A stretch of 64,000 nucleotides of DNA from Candidatus Zixiibacteriota bacterium (GCA_030605835.1 JAUWHO010000023.1:302896-366895); one strand, 5' to 3'. Numbered from the stretch's first letter, positions 1 through 8,509 are shown. The notes: generated by a model from the letters alone, not told the origin. Numbers and translations: made by a program.

Positions 1-462
1 AACTCCCTTCTGGAGGCGGTCGCCTTCGCCGAGTTCGCCTCACGGGATTCCACCCCCAAGTTCAAGGAGATCGAAAACCAGCCTCTGCCGAGAGTTCCGG
101 AGTGGAGCTCCTCCGGAGTTTTCGACCAGAAGGAGTGGGTGATAGTCTCCCACGACCGCCAGGAGATCGCCCAACTCATGTGGGATTATGTCGGGATTGT
201 ACGTTCCAACTACCGGTTGGATAAGGCGAGGGAGCGACTGGAAATTCTCTCCAGAGATATTGAAGACTTCTACCGCAAAAACCCGGTCAGAGGGGATGTC
301 ATCGAGTTGAGGAACATTGCCACGGTTGCAAGGCTGATCGTCAAATCGGCCCAGATGAGAAAGGAGTCCAGGGGACTGCATTACAACCTAGACTATTCAG
401 AAAGGGACGACAGCAAGTGGCTGAAAGAGACCCTACTGGTCTCCTCCGAGGGTGAGGAATGA
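1..462 (+). CDS. nadB: L-aspartate oxidase, C-terminal part (5' truncated by window edge)
   Basis: The reading frame is open from base 1, so this is the last 153 codons of a longer gene. The visible part starts with [14 protein letters not shown], typical of the end of the FAD domain, and finishes with the helical C-terminal domain including '[13 protein letters not shown]', the signature tail of NadB and succinate dehydrogenase flavoproteins. NadB oxidises L-aspartate to iminoaspartate, the first step of bacterial de novo NAD synthesis, in the cytoplasm. Its stop overlaps the guaA start by four bases, so the two are probably translationally coupled. Identity is firm from the C-terminal motif; the catalytic residues lie outside the window. 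Confidence 0.9.
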   Translation, partial: NSLLEAVAFAEFASRDSTPKFKEIENQPLPRVPEWSSSGVFDQKEWVIVSHDRQEIAQLMWDYVGIVRSNYRLDKARERLEILSRDIEDFYRKNPVRGDVIELRNIATVARLIVKSAQMRKESRGLHYNLDYSERDDSKWLKETLLVSSEGEE

Positions 463-1997
463 GAAAAACCACCCGCGAAAAGATCGTCATCTTAGACTTC
501 GGCTCCCAGTACACCCAGCTCATCGCCCGGGGCGTCAGGGAGTTGAAGGTCTACTGCGAGATCGTGCCCTACGACAGATTTGAGCTCCACAGCGAGATCA
601 AGGGTTTGATCTTCTCTGGGGGACCGGCCTCGGTCCACGATTCGGATGCCCCCAGAGTTGACAAAGCCATTCTCGAATCCGGCTTGCCCATCTTGGGGAT
701 CTGCTACGGTCTACAGCTCGCCGGTCTCCTTCTGGGCGGAAGGGTAGCCAAGTCCGAAAAGAGGGAGTATGGTCCGGCAGAGATAACCCTGAAGAGCTCC
801 TCCCGCCTCTTCGAGAGCTTACCCAAAAGAAGCCGGGTCTGGATGAGCCACGGAGATCATCTCACCAGACTGCCCCCGGGGTTTAGATCAATCGCCAGAA
901 GCGGGAATATCGATTATGCCGCCGTGGAAAGCGAAGACGGGCTTTTCTACGGTCTGCAGTTCCACCCCGAGGTCAAACATACCGAATATGGGAAAAAGAT
1001 TCTCGGCAACTTCGTCCACAACATATGCGGTTGTCGTCCAACCTGGACTCCGGCTTCATTCGTACGCAGAACCGTATCAGATCTGAAAGAACAGATCGGC
1101 AACCAGAAAGTGATTTTGGCCCTCTCCGGCGGGGTCGATTCTTCGGTCTGTGCCCTGCTCTTGCATCGCGCAGTGGGAGAAAAGCTAGTCGCCATCTTCA
1201 TCGACAACGGTCTTCTGAGAAGCGGGGAAAAAGAGGAGGTGATCGAGACCTTCAGAGGGAAAACCGGCCTCAACCTCAGGGTAGTCGATGCCTCCAAAGA
1301 CTTCCTGGAGAGATTGAAGGGGGTAGCAGAGCCGGAGGAAAAGAGGAGAATCATCGGTCACGCATTCATAGAAGTCTTCGAGCGGGAGGCAAAGAAACTG
1401 GGAAGGGTCAAGTTCCTGGCGCAGGGGACCCTCTATCCCGACCTGATTGAGAGCACCTCCTTTAAGGGACCTTCGGCGGTCATCAAATCGCACCACAACG
1501 TCGGCGGATTGCCGGAAAGCTTCTCTCTGAGGCTGGTTGAGCCTCTGAAGGAACTCTTCAAAGACGAGGTTCGTCTGGTGGGAAAAAGATTGGGCCTGCC
1601 GAAGGCCATCCTGGGTCGCCATCCCTTCCCCGGCCCCGGGCTTGCCGTCAGAGTTCTGGGAGAGGTGACAGAGCAGAAACTGAGGTTATTGCGACAGGTG
1701 GACTCAATATTCATCCAGGAACTCAAGAGGAATAGAGCCTATGACCAGGTCTGGCAGGCCTTCGCGGTTCTTTTGCCGGCAAAGAGCGTCGGCGTCATGG
1801 GAGACGAGAGGACCTATGAGAATGTGGTCGCCCTGCGTGCGGTCACCAGCAGCGACGGCATGACCGCCGACTGGGCCCGTCTCCCCCACGAGCTCTTATC
1901 CGGAATCTCCAGCCGGATAATAAATGAAGTCCAGGGGGTGAACCGGGTGGTCTTCGACATCAGCTCCAAGCCCCCCGCTACTATAGAGTGGGAATAA
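459..1997 (+). CDS. guaA: GMP synthase (glutamine-hydrolysing)
   Basis: Converts XMP to GMP using ATP and glutamine, the last step of GMP synthesis. At 512 residues it is normal length. Residues 8-190 form the class I glutamine amidotransferase domain with nucleophile Cys in GICYGLQ and the His-Pro-Glu of FHPEVKHT. The ATP pyrophosphatase loop LSGGVDSS follows near residue 225, and the GMPS dimerisation domain ends in the usual 'KPPATIEWE'. The ATG follows GGTGAGGA and overlaps the nadB stop. A gap of about 125 bases with no clear signal follows. Assignment is secure. Confidence 0.97.
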   Translation: MRKTTREKIVILDFGSQYTQLIARGVRELKVYCEIVPYDRFELHSEIKGLIFSGGPASVHDSDAPRVDKAILESGLPILGICYGLQLAGLLLGGRVAKSEKREYGPAEITLKSSSRLFESLPKRSRVWMSHGDHLTRLPPGFRSIARSGNIDYAAVESEDGLFYGLQFHPEVKHTEYGKKILGNFVHNICGCRPTWTPASFVRRTVSDLKEQIGNQKVILALSGGVDSSVCALLLHRAVGEKLVAIFIDNGLLRSGEKEEVIETFRGKTGLNLRVVDASKDFLERLKGVAEPEEKRRIIGHAFIEVFEREAKKLGRVKFLAQGTLYPDLIESTSFKGPSAVIKSHHNVGGLPESFSLRLVEPLKELFKDEVRLVGKRLGLPKAILGRHPFPGPGLAVRVLGEVTEQKLRLLRQVDSIFIQELKRNRAYDQVWQAFAVLLPAKSVGVMGDERTYENVVALRAVTSSDGMTADWARLPHELLSGISSRIINEVQGVNRVVFDISSKPPATIEWE

Positions 1998-2124
1998 AAT
2001 TCTCAAAAATCATTTGATATTTTTCACTTTGGGCTTATCTTATGTCAGGCTATTGTTGTCTAGTTAGGGAAAAGGGGCTCACTATTTGAGCCTTCGACCC
2101 TTCATGCTTGCTGTGGAGTGACAG

Positions 2125-2778
2125 ATGTCCTCAGGGAAAATCTTAGTCGTGGACGATGAGCTTTTCGTTCGGGAGCTGCTCTCAGAATTTCTCAACAAAC
2201 AGGGATACCAGGCAGAGGTGGCCGAAAGCGGTCCGGCCGCCTTAGAGATTGCCAAGCACAGATACGTCGAGGTCGCTCTTATAGATTTGAAGATGGAAGG
2301 GATGGACGGACTTGAAACCTTGAAGGAGCTGCGCAAAATCGACGATAAGATTCTGGCCATAATCATGACCGGCTATCCCACCCTGGAGAGCTCCATCGAG
2401 GCCCTGCGCTCGGGGGCATACGATTATGTCGTCAAGCCGTTCAAATTGGGGGATCTTAAGACCACCATCGACAAAGCCGTAAAGGAATACCGCTTGAAGA
2501 TGGAAATCGGGGAGCTGCAGCAGCGGATAAAGACTATTGAGTCCGAGCTGAAGCGCTACCAGGATATGGCGGAAACAGAGAAGCTCAAAACGACTCCCCC
2601 TGAGGTTAGAGAGGACAAGATCAAACCGGGAGTGCCGACCGCGGTTACTCTCGCCACAAAGGAGATGGAACTTATCAAACGTCTGGAGAAGCTGGGGGAG
2701 CTGAAGGAGAGAGGGCTTCTGACCGAGAGGGAGTTCGACAAATTGAAAGCACAACTCCTCTCGGAACCTAAGAAATAG
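2125..2778 (+). CDS. Response regulator with SHOCT-like C-terminal tail
   Basis: Residues 1-120 are a receiver domain: acidic pair DD at 10-11, phospho-acceptor Asp54 in ALIDLKM, Thr in MTGYP and Lys in VVKPF. A coiled-coil linker follows (about 120-150), then a low-complexity stretch. The last 35 residues (ELIKRLEKLGELKERGLLTEREFDKLKAQLL) look like a SHOCT domain, a short helical oligomerisation module. There is no DNA-binding or enzymatic output domain, so it probably signals by protein contact. No kinase is adjacent; the PAS kinase at 3080 starts 300 bases downstream on the same strand and could be its partner. Partner and output are unknown. Confidence 0.8.
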   Translation: MSSGKILVVDDELFVRELLSEFLNKQGYQAEVAESGPAALEIAKHRYVEVALIDLKMEGMDGLETLKELRKIDDKILAIIMTGYPTLESSIEALRSGAYDYVVKPFKLGDLKTTIDKAVKEYRLKMEIGELQQRIKTIESELKRYQDMAETEKLKTTPPEVREDKIKPGVPTAVTLATKEMELIKRLEKLGELKERGLLTEREFDKLKAQLLSEPKK

Positions 2779-2980
2779 CCGGCAACTTGCGGCGGTTCGA
2801 TTGAGTTTCTAAGGACGGCATATGTAACCTTAAGGGCTAAAAGTTTCTACTCTACATCTCTAAATAAGAGGCCGCTTTTCGCGGTCATGGTTCATCTTCT
2901 CTTTTCAGGGTAAGCTCTTCGATACGGAAAGACCACGGAGGGAGATGTCAGGGAATCGGAAAAGGGACAAAGCTCATCGG

Positions 2981-3026
2981 AAAACTTCCAACCCCCCTCG
3001 GGGGGAGCGGGGAGGTTTTTTCTTTT
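2981..3026 (+). terminator. Candidate intrinsic terminator
   Basis: AAAACTTCC pairs (one wobble) with GGAGGTTTT around an inner C6/G6 stem, and the 3' arm runs into TTTTTTCTTTT. It lies between the receiver gene and the histidine kinase on the same strand, so it would separate two transcripts. The inner loop is very short, so the exact fold is uncertain. Confidence 0.5.
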
Positions 3027-3079
3027 ACTTGCACCGTTATCCTCTTCGAGGCTTTCTGACGTCTTGGGGGTGGCATTAG

Positions 3080-4375
3080 ATGAGTAGAGAGAAAAAGGAC
3101 CAGAACAAAGAAGTCCGAGAAGAGCAGTTTGCCGATTTCGCCAACTCCTTCGCCTCCTTCAGTACCGTGACGGCCAAGCTGCACCAGGCTTACAAGGACC
3201 TGCAGGAGAAATTCGAATATCTCAATCGCAGGCTGGAGGCCACCAACAAGGAATTGCGCCAGAGCCTGGCGGAAAAGGACCGGATCTCCAGCTACCTCAA
3301 CAACATCTTGGAGAGCATCAACAGCGGGATGATCGTTATAGATTTGACCGGCAAGATCACTCTGTTCAATCGTCCTGCCGAAGAGATAACCGGACACAAA
3401 GCAGAGGAAGTCGTAGGTAAACACTACAACGAGGTGATGAAAAGCACCGAAGACAAACCTAACTGCTTATCTGCTCTGTCCTTAGAAACGATCTGCAGTA
3501 ACGAAGAGAAGCTGATCTACACCGCCGCCGGAGACCCTCTGCCGACCTCTTTTTCGACCTCTCTTCTGAGGGATTCGGAGGGGAACATCATTGGGGCGGT
3601 GGAGGTCTTCGCCGACATATCCGAGATAAAGCGCTTGGAGGAGGAGGTGGAGCAGGTATCGGCTCTGGCGGCTGTGGGAGAGATGGCCGCCACCATCGCC
3701 CACGAGGTGCGCAATCCTCTCGGAGGCATTGCCGGCTTTGCCGCCCTTTTGGAGCGGGACCTCCCCGAGGCTGACCCTCGAAGAAGATTGGTTGAAAAGA
3801 TCATTCAGGGGGTTGACCATCTGAACGACACCGTAGCGGAGCTTCTGGATTTCACCAAGCGCATAAGGGTCAATCCCCGCAGGACCGACTTCGTGAAGTT
3901 CGTGGAGGAGACCGTCGGAGCCTTCGAGGCCGGCCTGAAAACCAGAGAATTCGTGGTCACCATCCGCAGGGGATATGGCGACACCCCCTTGGTGACCGAT
4001 TTCGACCCCGAGCTCTTTAAGCGCCTCCTGCTCAACTTGCTGACTAATGCCGCCCAAGCCATCCCGGAGGCAGGATCGATTGAGGTGAACGTCAGGACCG
4101 CCCCCGAGAGAGCGAGTGAGCTCACCGCCGATCAGAAAACGGGGGAGAAGGAGTTCATCGAGCTGGAGGTGCGTGACTCAGGGGTGGGAATATCTCCTAA
4201 TATAAGGGACAAGATCTTCACCCCCTTCTTCTCCACCAGGGAGAGCGGCACCGGCTTGGGGCTGGCCATGGTGAAAAAGATTATCGAGGTCCACGATGGG
4301 GATATAGAGGTAGAGAGCCAGCCTCAGCGCGGCTCCAAATTCGTCGTCAGGTTCCCCAAACGTGAAACTCTGTAG
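3080..4375 (+). CDS. Cytoplasmic PAS-domain sensor histidine kinase
   Basis: A 431-residue kinase without membrane segments. Residues about 35-75 form a coiled coil and 75-185 a PAS domain (ILESINSGMIVIDLTGKI). The dimerisation/phospho-acceptor helix follows with His208 in IAHEVRNP, and then an HATPase domain with the N box (LLTNAAQAI), DSGVGI, FSTRESGTGLGL and the terminal GSKFVVRF. It should sense an internal signal and phosphorylate the sigma-54 activator encoded 40 bases downstream. That pair plus the flagellar cluster a few kb away resembles FlrB/FlrC (FleS/FleR) of polar flagellates. This parallel is inference from gene order; the PAS ligand cannot be read. Confidence 0.88.
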   Translation: MSREKKDQNKEVREEQFADFANSFASFSTVTAKLHQAYKDLQEKFEYLNRRLEATNKELRQSLAEKDRISSYLNNILESINSGMIVIDLTGKITLFNRPAEEITGHKAEEVVGKHYNEVMKSTEDKPNCLSALSLETICSNEEKLIYTAAGDPLPTSFSTSLLRDSEGNIIGAVEVFADISEIKRLEEEVEQVSALAAVGEMAATIAHEVRNPLGGIAGFAALLERDLPEADPRRRLVEKIIQGVDHLNDTVAELLDFTKRIRVNPRRTDFVKFVEETVGAFEAGLKTREFVVTIRRGYGDTPLVTDFDPELFKRLLLNLLTNAAQAIPEAGSIEVNVRTAPERASELTADQKTGEKEFIELEVRDSGVGISPNIRDKIFTPFFSTRESGTGLGLAMVKKIIEVHDGDIEVESQPQRGSKFVVRFPKRETL

Positions 4376-4415
4376 GTAAGGTTATCTCTCTCCAGCGGAA
4401 TTCGAGGTCGAGGAG

Positions 4416-5810
4416 ATGTTGAAGGATTTCAGAATACTGGTTGTTGAGGACGACTCCCTGATGCGGGAATTCCTGGAGGAAACCCTGCGACGCGCCAAGT
4501 ATGAGGTGGAGAGTGTCGGCTCCGGCCCGGAGGGGTTAAGTTGCATCCGGAATGGAAGTTACGATCTGATTCTGACCGACATTAAGATGGCAGAGGTTGG
4601 GGGGATGGAGATTCTGGTGGAGGCCAGCCGTCAGCTCCCCGACTGCAAGGTCATAATGATGACCGCCTACGGTACCATCGAAAATGCCGTGGAGGCCATG
4701 AAATTGGGGGCCTTCGACTACCTCACCAAGCCCTTCTCCGCCGACGCCATCGAGGTGGTGGTCAAGAGGGCCTGGGACTATCACTCTCTGTTGCTGGAAA
4801 ACCGTCGGCTCAAATCTGAACTGGTGGACAGGTACAGCTTCCGCAACGTGATCGGCAAGACTCCAAAGATGCAGGAGATCTTCGATCTGGTCACGACCGT
4901 GGCCCCGACCAAATCCACAGTCCTCATCACCGGCGGCTCCGGCACCGGTAAGGAGTTGATTGCCAAGGCGATACACTACCACAGCGACCGCAAGGAGGCC
5001 CCCTTCGTCAAGGTAAACTGCCCCGCCTTGCCGGAGACTCTGATAGAGAGCGAGCTTTTCGGGCACACCAAGGGAGCCTTCACCGGCGCCGTCTCAGACA
5101 AAACCGGGCGTTTCGAGGAGGCTAACTCCGGTACCGTGCTCTTAGACGAGATAAGCGAGATGTCCTCCGGGGTTCAGGCGAAGCTACTCCGGGTTCTGCA
5201 AGAGAAGGAGTTCCAGAGGCTCGGCTCCGGGGAGACCATCCCGACTGACGTCAGGGTAGTTGCCACCACCAACAGGGATCTCCGGCGGGCGATTAAGAAG
5301 GGGACATTCCGGGAGGACCTGTACTATCGTCTGAATGTTGTCCGCATACATCTGCCCCCCTTAAGGGAGAGAAAAGCAGATATTCCCCTGCTGGTAAATC
5401 ACTTTCTGGAGAAATACTCCTCGAAGAACGACAAGAAGATCGCTGGCGTCTCAGAGACTGTCCTGGAGGCTTTTTACTCCTATCACTGGCCCGGGAATGT
5501 CAGGGAGCTTGAGAACTTCGTCGAGAGGGCGGTGGTTCTCTCCAAGGAGGAGAAGGAGCTTCTGGAGTTGGAGGATTTTCCGCCCGAGCTGGTCACTTTC
5601 AGAGCCGAGGGCGGTGAGGAGGTGGTTAAGCCGGGACAGTCTCTAATGGAGATAGAAAAGGTCTTGATTCTGAAAACCCTGGAGGCTTATCGGGGGAACC
5701 GGTCTAGAACTGCCAAGGTGTTGGGAATATCCACCCGCACCCTTCGGAACAAGCTTGCAGAATACGGTCTGAAGAAGGACAGCTATTACCAGCCCAAGCT
5801 GTCTATTTAA
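4416..5810 (+). CDS. NtrC-family sigma-54-dependent response regulator
   Basis: 464 residues in the classical three-domain order. The receiver has Asp55 in LILTDIKM. The AAA+ domain (about 145-380) has Walker A GGSGTGKE, the sigma-54 contact loop GAFTGA, Walker B VLLDEISEM and the R-finger region. The C-terminal Fis-type helix-turn-helix reads NRSRTAKVLGISTRTLRNKL. It activates RNA polymerase with sigma-54 at -24/-12 promoters after phosphorylation, most likely by the upstream kinase. By position it may be the flagellar class II/III activator, but I found no convincing -24/-12 promoter in the window, so its targets remain open. Confidence 0.92.
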   Translation: MLKDFRILVVEDDSLMREFLEETLRRAKYEVESVGSGPEGLSCIRNGSYDLILTDIKMAEVGGMEILVEASRQLPDCKVIMMTAYGTIENAVEAMKLGAFDYLTKPFSADAIEVVVKRAWDYHSLLLENRRLKSELVDRYSFRNVIGKTPKMQEIFDLVTTVAPTKSTVLITGGSGTGKELIAKAIHYHSDRKEAPFVKVNCPALPETLIESELFGHTKGAFTGAVSDKTGRFEEANSGTVLLDEISEMSSGVQAKLLRVLQEKEFQRLGSGETIPTDVRVVATTNRDLRRAIKKGTFREDLYYRLNVVRIHLPPLRERKADIPLLVNHFLEKYSSKNDKKIAGVSETVLEAFYSYHWPGNVRELENFVERAVVLSKEEKELLELEDFPPELVTFRAEGGEEVVKPGQSLMEIEKVLILKTLEAYRGNRSRTAKVLGISTRTLRNKLAEYGLKKDSYYQPKLSI

Positions 5811-5947
5811 TCTTCAATCCATTGTTTGTTAACGGGGGACTCTCATCTGCGGCAGATGGTAAGTTTTGCGGCTGGAACCTCTGAGTAGCCCTCTCGAACT
5901 GGGGATAGCTTCACGCTAACCCACTGTTTCGGATGAAATTACAGCGA

Positions 5948-5963
5948 TGTTTCACGTGAAACG
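5948..5963. promoter_or_regulatory. parS-like site (15 of 16)
   Basis: TGTTTCACGTGAAACG differs from the bacterial ParB-binding consensus TGTTTCACGTGAAACA only at the last base. It is a palindrome in non-coding DNA. ParB (Spo0J) loads on such sites to organise and segregate the chromosome. Confidence 0.85.
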
Positions 5964-6134
5964 TGCAACTCAACCCCGAAAACGAGTCTGCTGGTGTCAC
6001 GAGATGATCCTGCGACCAGCTCTTGAATTGATAGACCGACCACTGGTCGATGCCCGACAACAAAAGTGGATAAAGAGGGCTTTTAACTGTTTTTCGGGAC
6101 AGACAAGCTATTACTTTGAACCAACTTATGGAGA

Positions 6135-6150
6135 TGTTTCACGTGAAACA
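6135..6150. promoter_or_regulatory. Perfect parS site
   Basis: TGTTTCACGTGAAACA matches the canonical parS 16-mer exactly. It lies 187 bases from the first site, and a pair this close is very unlikely by chance. No parA or parB gene is in the window. Confidence 0.92.
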
Positions 6151-6212
6151 TTTCAAATGGAGACGAATTTTCCTTCTTAACTCAGAACCATGAAATAAAC
6201 TCACCCCGTAGT

Positions 6213-6231
6213 GCGGGGAATTCATCTCCGC
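6213..6231. repeat. Short hairpin, GAATTCATC core
   Basis: Stem GCGG/CCGC encloses the core GGAATTCATCT, with wobble or mismatch at the inner edge. It is a member of the window-wide hairpin family with core GAATTYATC and variable stems. Confidence 0.6.
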
Positions 6232-6238
6232 AATAACT

Positions 6239-6261
6239 GGGGTCGGATAAATTCCGACCCC
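6239..6261. repeat. Perfect hairpin, GATAAATTC core
   Basis: GGGGTCGG pairs perfectly with CCGACCCC around ATAAATT, followed by CTACGG. The reverse complement of the same unit occurs at 29917-29937. Confidence 0.75.
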
Positions 6262-6320
6262 TACGGACTGTCGGCGAAAACTCGGAATGCCACCTGACAA
6301 ACTCTAATTAAACTCCAACC

Positions 6321-6355
6321 ACTCACCACTAACCACTCACGACTCACTATTCACC
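6321..6355. repeat. Degenerate 7-base tandem repeat (5 units)
   Basis: Units are ACTCACC, ACTAACC, ACTCACG, ACTCACT, ATTCACC, all in strict 7-base phase. The array overlaps the fliW stop codon and resembles the array at 17520. Confidence 0.75.
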
Positions 6356-6829
6356 AGTATCTGTTTTGAGACCTTTTTCCAGAATTTCGAGTATTGAATG
6401 TCGGGTGTGATATTCGGGGGCGGTAAGCACCACCTGTTTCAGCTTGCGGCTCTCGAGGTTTATGACTATTGGAGCCAGGAGGTTAGCAGTCATCTTGTCA
6501 GGTTTCCCGGAAGGAATGGTAACAATCACCAGTTGCCTGACCTTCTCGAGGTTTTCTATCTGAAGTTCTTTGACCACCTCCGGCGGTATTTCAACTCTGT
6601 ATTCCGGCAGGAAAACTCGGGGGTCAAGAAGGGTGAAGGCAACATCCGGCTTCTCTATTGATTGCAAGCATTCAAAAGGTCGCATCTCCGGGGAGGAGAG
6701 CAAGAGAAACTGTTTGAGGTCCTCAAAAGCGAAAAGGTCGACTGTGGCGGTGAGAATCTCTGCCTCCGTAAATTCGATTCTCCCGAAGCGAGGCGTGACG
6801 ACCTGATGGACTTTGCCCCCTGTAGCCAT
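6347..6829 (-). CDS. fliW: Flagellar assembly factor FliW
   Basis: About 160 residues with the FliW pattern: 'VVTPRFGRIEFTEAEILT' at the start, a Cys-free core with 'SPEMRPFECLQSIEKPDVAFTLLDP', and the tail 'VVLTAPEYHTRHSIL'. FliW binds flagellin and antagonises CsrA allosterically, coupling flagellin synthesis to export. It lies next to csrA, the conserved arrangement. I prefer the ATG at 6829 (MATGGKV); a TTG at 6844 would add five residues but has poorer ribosome-site spacing. It ends inside a heptad repeat array. Likely co-transcribed with flgN and csrA from the sigma-28 promoter at 7744. Confidence 0.92.
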   Translation of the reverse strand: MATGGKVHQVVTPRFGRIEFTEAEILTATVDLFAFEDLKQFLLLSSPEMRPFECLQSIEKPDVAFTLLDPRVFLPEYRVEIPPEVVKELQIENLEKVRQLVIVTIPSGKPDKMTANLLAPIVINLESRKLKQVVLTAPEYHTRHSILEILEKGLKTDTGE

Positions 6830-6906
6830 CGTAGATGCCCGCAATAGCCCCCTATTACGATTAAAACAGGCTTAGATATATGTGAATGTGCTTGGGGGAG
6901 TGTGCT

Positions 6907-7152
6907 CTATTCCCCCGACCTCTTCTTCCTATTCAGCAGTTTTTGAGCGGCCTCGAAATCGATCTGTTTGCCGTTGCCGGCCCTTTTGTTCTCCTCCTGT
7001 ATCTTCTTGTAGATCTCTTCGCGGTGAACCGGAACATAAGTGGGGGCCACCACCCCTAAACGAACCTGTCTTCCCTGGATTCCTAATACTTTTATGGTGA
7101 TCTCATCGCCGATGGCGATGCTCTCTCCCACCTTCCTTGTAAGTATTAGCAT
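6907..7152 (-). CDS. csrA: Carbon storage regulator CsrA
   Basis: 81 residues starting [18 protein letters not shown], the invariant CsrA N-terminus, with [18 protein letters not shown] in the middle. The C-terminal extension (residues 60-81, Lys/Arg-rich) is longer than the 61-residue enteric protein, as in many flagellated non-enterics. It binds GGA motifs in mRNA leaders and represses translation, classically of flagellin, and is sequestered by FliW encoded just downstream. The ATG has GGGAGGG six bases upstream. Confidence 0.97.
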   Translation of the reverse strand: MLILTRKVGESIAIGDEITIKVLGIQGRQVRLGVVAPTYVPVHREEIYKKIQEENKRAGNGKQIDFEAAQKLLNRKKRSGE

Positions 7153-7238
7153 TCGTTCCCTCCCTGGTTGTTCGACTCGTTATAAGAACAGCGGCCCCGC
7201 ACGCCGCAATTACTCTAAAGAAATCTGCACTTTCAGGA

Positions 7239-7724
7239 TTAATTCATCATGCCCGGAACCTCGTACACCGGCTTAGGTTGTTCGAACCTCTCCGGGTCTG
7301 CGGAGCCGGCATGCGGGGATGAAGACAAACTGCCCTGCATCAGTCCCACAGACTCTTGAATGAGCAGCTCGTTGGCTGCACGCGCCTGTTCAATCTTTGA
7401 GCATAGGCCTAAGAGCGTCTCATACAGCTCTCTCAACTTCGTCGATTGGGAAACCTCCACCAGCAGAGAGACCTTTGGCAGCTCACCATCCTGATGGTCC
7501 AGTTTCAGCTTCTCCGCCAGAGAGGAGGTGACCTCTTGCCGTCTCTTCTCTAAAAGATCGAGCCTCAGCGAAACCTCTTCCTGCAGGGCGACCGACCTCT
7601 CGAAGGAGTCAAAGTCCCCGGCAGTTAAGACTTCTGCCTGGTGAGTGAGAAAACCCAGGAACTGCTGGAATTCCCTGACCTCCTCACTGACAATCTCGAT
7701 GAGGGTTTTGATCTTTTCCTTCAC
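7239..7724 (-). CDS. flgN: FlgN-family flagellar export chaperone
   Basis: About 161 residues, almost entirely helical with long amphipathic heptads, matching FlgN proteins (chaperones for the hook-filament junction proteins FlgK and FlgL). Position upstream of csrA-fliW fits, although flgK and flgL themselves are absent here. I choose the GTG at 7724 (MKEKIKTLIEI) because GGAGGAG precedes it and because a sigma-28 promoter (7744-7770) covers the upstream ATG at 7757, which therefore cannot lie in the transcript. The last 30 residues are Ser/Pro-rich and unstructured. Family assignment rests on helical pattern and context more than on hard motifs. Confidence 0.72.
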   Translation of the reverse strand: MKEKIKTLIEIVSEEVREFQQFLGFLTHQAEVLTAGDFDSFERSVALQEEVSLRLDLLEKRRQEVTSSLAEKLKLDHQDGELPKVSLLVEVSQSTKLRELYETLLGLCSKIEQARAANELLIQESVGLMQGSLSSSPHAGSADPERFEQPKPVYEVPGMMN

Positions 7725-7743
7725 CCGGTCTCCTCCAGAAAAA

Positions 7744-7770
7744 TAATCGACATCCAATTTGAAACCTTTA
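7744..7770 (-). promoter_or_regulatory. Sigma-28 (FliA) promoter for flgN-csrA-fliW
   Basis: On the minus strand TAAAGGTT, 11 bases, GTCGATTA; the known FliA consensus is TAAAGTTT-N11-GCCGATAA. The predicted start of transcription, about 7737, leaves a short leader before the GTG at 7724. Confidence 0.75.
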
Positions 7771-7891
7771 GCCTCAGATAGGGAAGTCCCCAGCCCGCCA
7801 AGGTTAAGAGATCCTTCAAACCTGGGGCCTCGCGGAACTGCAGGCGGTAACCCCGCAAACAGAAAACTGATGGTTACAGCAGAAGTTGAGA

Positions 7892-8323
7892 CTATATCAC
7901 CGGATCTGTCTCTGCCTCAACCGACCTGTCATCCCTCTCTTGGAGGTGTGACAGAACCCGCCAGTAGGCCTTCTCCACCGCGGAGCTGAGCTCCCTGCTC
8001 TTGAACGGTTTGGTAATGTATTCTTCTGCGCCGGAGAGCAGGACTTCTCTCGCGCTGTAAGTATCTGCGTAACCGGTCATCATTACCACCCCGGTCCGGG
8101 GATAATCTTGCTTAACCCTTTGCAGAAGCTCAAGTCCGTTTCTCTCTGGCATCTTTATATCCGAGATGACCAGCTGGAACTCCTTTTGAGATAAAGCCTC
8201 TAATGCCTCCTCCACTGAGGCCGCAAGCTTCACCTTGTAGTCCTGCTGACCCAAAATCTTGTGGATGAGGTTGCGCATCAAGCTCTCGTCATCGACTACC
8301 AGTATGTTTATCTCCTCTGTCAT
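7892..8323 (-). CDS. Single-domain response regulator (CheY-like)
   Basis: A receiver domain of about 143 residues: DDE near residue 12, phospho-acceptor Asp in LVISDIKM, Thr in MMTGYAD, Lys in ITKPFKS. There is no output domain, only a short acidic tail. The ATG at 8323 has GGGAGG six bases upstream and is preferred over an in-frame GTG at 8329. It lies between flgN and a second receiver gene in the flagellar cluster and has its own sigma-28-like promoter at 8437. A role in chemotaxis or flagellar signalling is likely by position only. Confidence 0.85.
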   Translation of the reverse strand: MTEEINILVVDDESLMRNLIHKILGQQDYKVKLAASVEEALEALSQKEFQLVISDIKMPERNGLELLQRVKQDYPRTGVVMMTGYADTYSAREVLLSGAEEYITKPFKSRELSSAVEKAYWRVLSHLQERDDRSVEAETDPVI

Positions 8324-8436
8324 TCGCACCTCCCTCAGCGCTGCTTCGAGGCCAGAAAGTTGAAGGCGTCCAAAAATGAGGTTACCCTCCCTGCTGCTTC
8401 TGACAGATTCTGACAGGGCAGGGTCCCCAGATAATG

Positions 8437-8464
8437 ATATCGGCTGACAATCAAACAGATTTTA
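8437..8464 (-). promoter_or_regulatory. Candidate sigma-28 promoter for the receiver gene
   Basis: On the minus strand TAAAATCT, 12 bases, GCCGATAT. The -10 matches the FliA consensus in 7 of 8 positions; the -35 is weaker and the spacer one base long. It lies about 110 bases before the ATG at 8323. Confidence 0.55.
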
Positions 8465-8509
8465 GACAAAAGAGCTTCGGTGAGCTTTCGGGCCTCAATC
8501 CAAGGTTCT

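Larger units (their letters stand above)
5811..6346. other. Intergenic region with partition sites and repeats
   Basis: This 536-base gap holds no credible gene. It contains two parS sites, one near-match to a DnaA box (AGTGGATAA at about 6065, 8 of 9), two hairpins of the GAATTYATC class and a heptad repeat array. It separates plus-strand regulators from the minus-strand flagellar cluster. Confidence 0.7.

Noticed and set aside
2838..2865. TAAAAGTTT as a sigma-28 -35 box before the histidine kinase
   Set aside because: No GCCGATAA-like -10 at the right distance, and it is 240 bases from the gene.
5947..6180. 77-codon open frame beginning MFHVKR
   Set aside because: It starts inside one parS site and runs through the other; the Met-Phe-His-Val-Lys reading is a by-product of the palindrome and there is no ribosome site.
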